From Pseudoalteromonas luteoviolacea NCIMB 1944 (GTDB lineage Bacteria > Pseudomonadota > Gammaproteobacteria > Enterobacterales > Alteromonadaceae): a DNA stretch of 64,000 nt. Positions 62,589-64,000 of this stretch are shown one piece after another. Both the position numbers and the translations under genes were made by a program. The notes under the pieces were generated by a model. That model saw only the letters and a list, made by a program, of their open reading frames with translations, did not search any database and was not told the DNA's origin. Positions within the stretch are counted from its first letter, which is position 1. The number at the start of each line of letters is the position of its first letter. The DNA is taken from NCBI RefSeq assembly GCF_001625565.1, contig NZ_AUXS01000011.1, forward strand, positions 1 to 64,000, in the 5' to 3' direction.

Positions 62589-64000
62589 ATGATTTATGCA
62601 AACCCAAATACATCAGATGCAATAGTGAATTTTAAGCCAGTGTATGACAACTTTATTGGTGGCAATTGGAGTAAACCAGTTGATGGGGTGTATTTTGACA
62701 ATATTAGCCCTGTTAATGGCAAGGTCTTTTGCCAAGTCGCTAGATCTGGCGCGAAAGATATTGCGCTGGCACTCGATGCTGCGCACAGCGCCAAGGAAGC
62801 TTGGGGCTCAACATCAGTGACAAACCGCAGCAACATTTTGCTGAAAATAGCAGACAGAATTGAAGAAAACTTAGAATATTTAGCAGTGGCAGAAACGTGG
62901 GACAACGGTAAAGCGATTCGCGAAACCCTTGCCGCAGATGTGCCTTTAGCTGCTGATCACTTTCGCTATTTTGCTGGATGTATTCGGGCGCAAGAGGGGA
63001 GTATTGGCGAAATAGATGAACACACGGTCGCATATCATTTTCATGAGCCACTGGGTGTCGTTGGACAGATCATTCCGTGGAATTTCCCTCTGCTGATGGC
63101 TGCGTGGAAGCTTGCACCTGCACTTGCGGCGGGCAACTGTGTTGTACTTAAGCCGGCAGAGCAAACACCGGTTTCTATATTATTATTGATGGAGCTAATC
63201 GAAGATTTAATTCCGGCGGGTGTAGTTAATATAGTCAACGGGTTTGGTAAAGAAGCCGGTGAAGCACTGGCAACCAGTGATCGCATCGCAAAAATTGCGT
63301 TTACTGGCTCAACACCTGTGGGTTCACACATTTTGAAATGTGCAGCGGATAATATTATTCCATCCACTGTGGAGCTTGGCGGAAAGTCACCAAACATTTA
63401 CTTTAGTGACGTCATGGAAAAAGACGATGAATTTTTAAGCAAGTGTGTTGAAGGTGCGGTGCTGGCCTATTTTAACCAAGGTGAAGTATGCACCTGTCCA
63501 TCACGATTATTCGTTCAAGAAGATATCTATGATGAGTTTATAGCCAAAGTGATTGAGCGAACAAAGCAAATTAAACGCGGAAATCCTTTGGATACCGAGA
63601 CCATGGTGGGCGCGCAGGCCTCACAGGCTCAATTTGATAAGATTTTAAGCTACATTGATATTGGTAAAAAGGAAGGTGCGGAAGTCCTACTCGGCGGAGA
63701 AGTTGAGCAGCTGAATTCGGAATATGAACAAGGTTATTATATTCAGCCAACCTTATTGAAAGGGCACAATCAAATGCGTGTTTTCCAAGAGGAGATATTT
63801 GGTCCAGTGATCTCATTGTGCACGTTTAAAGACGAAGCCGAAGCATTAGCGATGGCAAATAGCAGTGAGTTTGGTTTAGGTGCTGGGGTTTGGACACGCA
63901 ACATGAATCGTGCGTATCAATTTGGCCGAAAAATAGAAGCGGGCCGCGTATGGACAAACTGTTATCACATGTATCCTGCCCATGCCGCTTTTGGTGGTTA
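62589..64000 (+). CDS. NAD(P)-dependent aldehyde dehydrogenase, AldB/ExaC type (3' end outside window)
   Basis: An open frame from the ATG at 62589 (GAGG five bases upstream) runs through the window end, giving 470 codons of an enzyme normally about 506 long. It oxidises aldehydes to acids. Conserved parts: [42 protein letters not shown], general base Glu262 in VELGGKSPN, and catalytic Cys301 in [12 protein letters not shown], then EEIFGPVIS. The [10 protein letters not shown] form and the N-terminus fit AldB/ExaC acetaldehyde-type enzymes. Probably controlled by the divergent AraC regulator. Confidence 0.95.
   Translation, partial: MIYANPNTSDAIVNFKPVYDNFIGGNWSKPVDGVYFDNISPVNGKVFCQVARSGAKDIALALDAAHSAKEAWGSTSVTNRSNILLKIADRIEENLEYLAVAETWDNGKAIRETLAADVPLAADHFRYFAGCIRAQEGSIGEIDEHTVAYHFHEPLGVVGQIIPWNFPLLMAAWKLAPALAAGNCVVLKPAEQTPVSILLLMELIEDLIPAGVVNIVNGFGKEAGEALATSDRIAKIAFTGSTPVGSHILKCAADNIIPSTVELGGKSPNIYFSDVMEKDDEFLSKCVEGAVLAYFNQGEVCTCPSRLFVQEDIYDEFIAKVIERTKQIKRGNPLDTETMVGAQASQAQFDKILSYIDIGKKEGAEVLLGGEVEQLNSEYEQGYYIQPTLLKGHNQMRVFQEEIFGPVISLCTFKDEAEALAMANSSEFGLGAGVWTRNMNRAYQFGRKIEAGRVWTNCYHMYPAHAAFGG

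Noticed and set aside
1..64000. tRNA, rRNA, CRISPR arrays, insertion sequences and prophage integrase
   Set aside because: I looked for cloverleaf-like arms, spaced direct repeats and transposase motifs and saw none I could support; this is not a computed search.

Overview
The window looks like about 64 kb of chromosome from a marine gammaproteobacterium, most likely Pseudoalteromonas or a close Alteromonadales relative. The reasons are the moderate-to-low GC, AGGA/GGAGG ribosome sites, and the mix of genes: a TonB siderophore receptor behind a Fur-type operator, secreted subtilase and esterase, DUF885 and DUF6351 proteins, a DbpA helicase, a SoxR/flavodoxin pair, and an isolated nonribosomal peptide synthetase (NRPS). 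The genus is inferred from gene content; no rRNA or tRNA gene was seen.

Layout. 1-5.7 kb: the 3' end of a repeat-stalk surface or tail-fibre-like gene, a lipoprotein, a DUF6351 alpha/beta-hydrolase-like protein and an unknown coiled protein. 5.9-9.7 kb: Fur-controlled TonB receptor, then a small monooxygenase-like gene with a WYL regulator. 10-17 kb: secreted proteins, a LysE exporter, a PilZ-like protein and a giant lipoprotein with repeated beta modules. 17-25 kb: S66 peptidase and a two-gene RND efflux operon, then DUF2306 and coiled-coil membrane proteins. 25-31 kb: response regulator, membrane-anchored AraC regulator, dbpA, zinc-ribbon membrane protein and DUF805 protein. 31-43 kb: YbbA/YbbP-like ABC transporter, a 2265-residue A-T-C-A-T-R NRPS, and a beta-lactamase-family hydrolase broken by a 22-bp tandem duplication. 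43-56 kb: beta-propeller protein with a pilin-like tail, DUF5329, chemoreceptor with a structured leader, C39-like protease, GNAT, cold-shock protein, PhzF-like protein, HGSNAT-like membrane protein, GlxA-type regulator, MAPEG protein and esterase. 56-64 kb: kexin-like protease with a small secreted partner, DUF885 lipoprotein and soxR, a SoxR-type promoter driving a flavodoxin-like gene, and an AraC regulator divergent from an aldehyde dehydrogenase that runs off the window.

Most notable systems. (1) The NRPS has the AusA-like order A-T-C-A-T-R, so it should release a dipeptide aldehyde that could cyclise to a pyrazinone; it carries a docking-like N-terminus and the remnant of a condensation domain. 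(2) The protease plus 145-residue secreted protein matches the layout of Aeromonas ASP and its external chaperone ORF2. (3) The signal peptide of the serine hydrolase beside the NRPS is put out of frame by an exact 22-bp duplication. (4) A SoxR box sits in a 19-bp-spacer promoter ahead of a TTG-started flavodoxin-family gene. Several start codons were moved to fit ribosome-binding sites, and terminators were called by eye from stem plus T-run.
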